The translations under genes and the position numbers were made by a program. A stretch of 14,530 nucleotides of DNA from CAVVXX01 sp052389895 (GTDB lineage: Bacteria; Pseudomonadota; Alphaproteobacteria; Micropepsales; Micropepsaceae), in assembly GCA_052389895.1 (NCBI GenBank), contig JBQTHM010000028.1, positions 1 to 14,530 on the forward strand. The letters are read 5' to 3'. Shown here one piece after another: positions 13,313-14,530 of the stretch (positions are counted from its first letter, which is position 1; every line of letters starts with the position of its first letter). The notes beneath the pieces were generated by a model. That model did not search any database. It was not told the origin of the DNA and saw only the letters and a program-made list of their open reading frames with translations.

Positions 13313-14368
13313 ATGAGCGAAGAACCGGGCTTCCTCAAAAACCTCTGGTACATGGCGGCGCTGTCGGCGTCGCTGAAGCCGGGTGCTATGCGGCGCGAGA
13401 TGCTTTGCGGCGAGCCTGTGCTTCTTGGCCGCACGCGGGAGGGCCGCGCGTTCGCGTTACGCGACATCTGCCCACATCGCGCGGCGCCGCTGTCGGCCGG
13501 GCGCATCCGCAACAGTGAAGTGGAGTGCCCGTATCACGGATGGCGTTTTCGCACCGATGGCGTGTGCGCCGCCATACCTTCCGTGCTGCAAGACCAGGAC
13601 ATCGAGGTAACCCGCATCCGCGTGCAGAGTTATCCGCTGCGCGAGCAGGACGGACTGATCTGGATTTACTTTCCCAACGATCCGAAGTCCGAAGCGCCGC
13701 CCGCGCTCGACCCGCCGAAAATTGCTATTCGCGAGGCGGAAGGCCGGGCGTGCCCGCGCTTCGTGGAGGCGCAGTTTTTTCCCTGCGAGGCCGACCACGC
13801 CGTGGTGGGGCTGATGGACCCGGCGCACGGCCCCTTCGTGCACAATTCGTGGTGGTGGCGCACCGAAGGCTCGATTCACGAGAAGGCCAAGCGCCATGTG
13901 CCGAGCGTGCGCGGTTTCACCATGGCCGAGCACAAGCCCTCGTCCAATTCCTTCGCCTATAAGATTTTGGGCGGCGACATTTCGACGGAAATCCGTTTCG
14001 AGCTTCCCGGCCTGCGCTTCGAGCGCATCCGCGCAGGCCGCCACGAAGTGCTGGGCTTTACCGCTGTGACGCCAATGGACCACGCGCAGACGCGGGTGAC
14101 GCAGGTGTTCTATTGGACCGCCGGGTGGATGAACCTGATCCGGCCATTCTTCCGCCCCTTCGCGCGGGCGTTCTTGGCCCAGGACCGCAAGATCGTGGAG
14201 CTTCAGAACGAGGGCCTGAAATTCGGCGCGCCGCAAATGCTGATCCAGGACGCGGATGTCCCCGCCATCTGGTACTACCGCCTCAAGAAGGCGTGGGCAG
14301 AATCCGTCGCTTCCGGCGCGCCATTCGAAAACCCTGTGCAGGAACGCGTCTTACGCTGGCGGAGCTGA
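13313..14368 (+). CDS. Rieske 2Fe-2S aromatic ring-hydroxylating-type oxygenase, alpha subunit
   Basis: A 351-aa cytoplasmic mononuclear non-heme iron oxygenase. The Rieske cluster ligands are C53-P-H55 and C72-P-Y-H75-G-W. The catalytic iron motif is D169-x2-H172-x4-H177, where D169 is the bridging aspartate, with D291 (in AQDRKIVELQ) the likely carboxylate ligand. Length fits single-component-type family members such as the vanillate demethylase and pheophorbide oxygenase-like groups. The substrate cannot be told, and no reductase or ferredoxin gene is present in the window. A run of three tryptophans follows the second ligand (180-182). The ATG at 13313 has only a weak GGGCTGGG upstream. 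The gap to the DUF4340 gene is 43 bp with no terminator, so read-through from the ABC operon is possible. Confidence 0.92.
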   Translation: MSEEPGFLKNLWYMAALSASLKPGAMRREMLCGEPVLLGRTREGRAFALRDICPHRAAPLSAGRIRNSEVECPYHGWRFRTDGVCAAIPSVLQDQDIEVTRIRVQSYPLREQDGLIWIYFPNDPKSEAPPALDPPKIAIREAEGRACPRFVEAQFFPCEADHAVVGLMDPAHGPFVHNSWWWRTEGSIHEKAKRHVPSVRGFTMAEHKPSSNSFAYKILGGDISTEIRFELPGLRFERIRAGRHEVLGFTAVTPMDHAQTRVTQVFYWTAGWMNLIRPFFRPFARAFLAQDRKIVELQNEGLKFGAPQMLIQDADVPAIWYYRLKKAWAESVASGAPFENPVQERVLRWRS

Positions 14369-14439
14369 ATTCTCCGGTTGCCGCGTCGATGAATCACAGC
14401 TAGACAGTCCGCTTAGCCTGCAACTTCAGCCGGTCACGT

Positions 14440-14461
14440 GACGCGCGAAGTCCCGCGCGTC
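14440..14461 (+). terminator. Possible terminator hairpin after the Rieske gene
   Basis: GACGCGCG (14440-14447) pairs perfectly with CGCGCGTC (14454-14461) around AAGTCC. Only a short GTTTG follows, so intrinsic termination would be weak. It lies 71 nt after the stop codon. Positions 14369-14439 show nothing else. Confidence 0.4.
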
Positions 14462-14506
14462 CGTTTGCGCGCGGATAATCAGATGAGTGATCGCTGCTCA
14501 GTTCAT

Positions 14507-14530
14507 CCTCCCCCTTTGGGGGAGGTGTCG
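14507..14530. repeat. Intergenic repeat, right copy, cut by the window edge
   Basis: CCTCCCCC (14507-14514), TTT and GGGGGAGG (14518-14525) form an 8-bp hairpin followed by TGTCG. Read against the reverse complement of the left repeat (121-161), it agrees except for the outermost base pair, which is changed on both arms. The second hairpin of the element would lie beyond the window. Confidence 0.65.

Noticed and set aside
11935..13512. A 525-codon open frame on the minus strand opposite the GldG-like end, the DUF4340 gene and the Rieske start
   Set aside because: It is Arg-rich with no domain features, and it spans three well-supported genes on the other strand. Long antisense frames are expected in GC-rich DNA.

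Overview
The window is GC-rich bacterial chromosome, dense with genes and without any tRNA, rRNA, CRISPR array, transposase or phage gene that I can see. The best taxonomic hint is a DUF2794 gene, a family found mainly in Alphaproteobacteria. A Gld-like ABC module with GldG and DUF4340 proteins, a BI-1 family protein and several small proteins of alphaproteobacterial style agree with that. I would call it an alphaproteobacterium and cannot go to genus. The first ~118 bases (inverted T/A-rich block, a C9 run and a G16 run) look unlike the rest and may be a contig end or artefact.

Layout, left to right. (a) 121-161: a two-hairpin intergenic repeat. A partial inverted copy sits at the extreme right edge (14507-14530). 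(b) 229-2169 (+): acetyl-CoA synthetase acs, convergent with a small single-span, proline-rich membrane protein (2175-2501, -). (c) 2566-2856 (-): pterin-4a-carbinolamine dehydratase, divergent from a minimal zincin metallopeptidase (2896-3300, +). The 39-bp gap holds back-to-back -10 elements. (d) 3460-3726 (+): a small secreted protein followed by a textbook Rho-independent terminator. (e) 3779-5869 (-): murJ (lipid II flippase) and thpR (RNA 2',3'-cyclic phosphodiesterase), tightly spaced, divergent from a BI-1/YccA family membrane protein (5998-6738, +). (f) 6790-8494 (-): DUF2794 protein, an unrecognised 90-aa protein, and a class I O-methyltransferase. (g) 8495-8807: a 313-bp divergent intergenic region with two hairpins and no gene. 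(h) 8808-13269 (+): four tightly packed genes encoding a Gld-like ABC exporter (ATPase, ABC-2 permease, GldG-like auxiliary protein, DUF4340 protein). (i) 13313-14368 (+): a Rieske non-heme iron oxygenase alpha subunit 43 bp downstream, then a GC hairpin.

Most of the window is core housekeeping: acetate activation, pterin recycling, peptidoglycan precursor export, RNA end processing. The parts with least known function are the Gld-like ABC module and its possible link to the orphan Rieske oxygenase, the small orphan proteins, and several structured intergenic elements. I found no clear sign of a new defence or mobile system.
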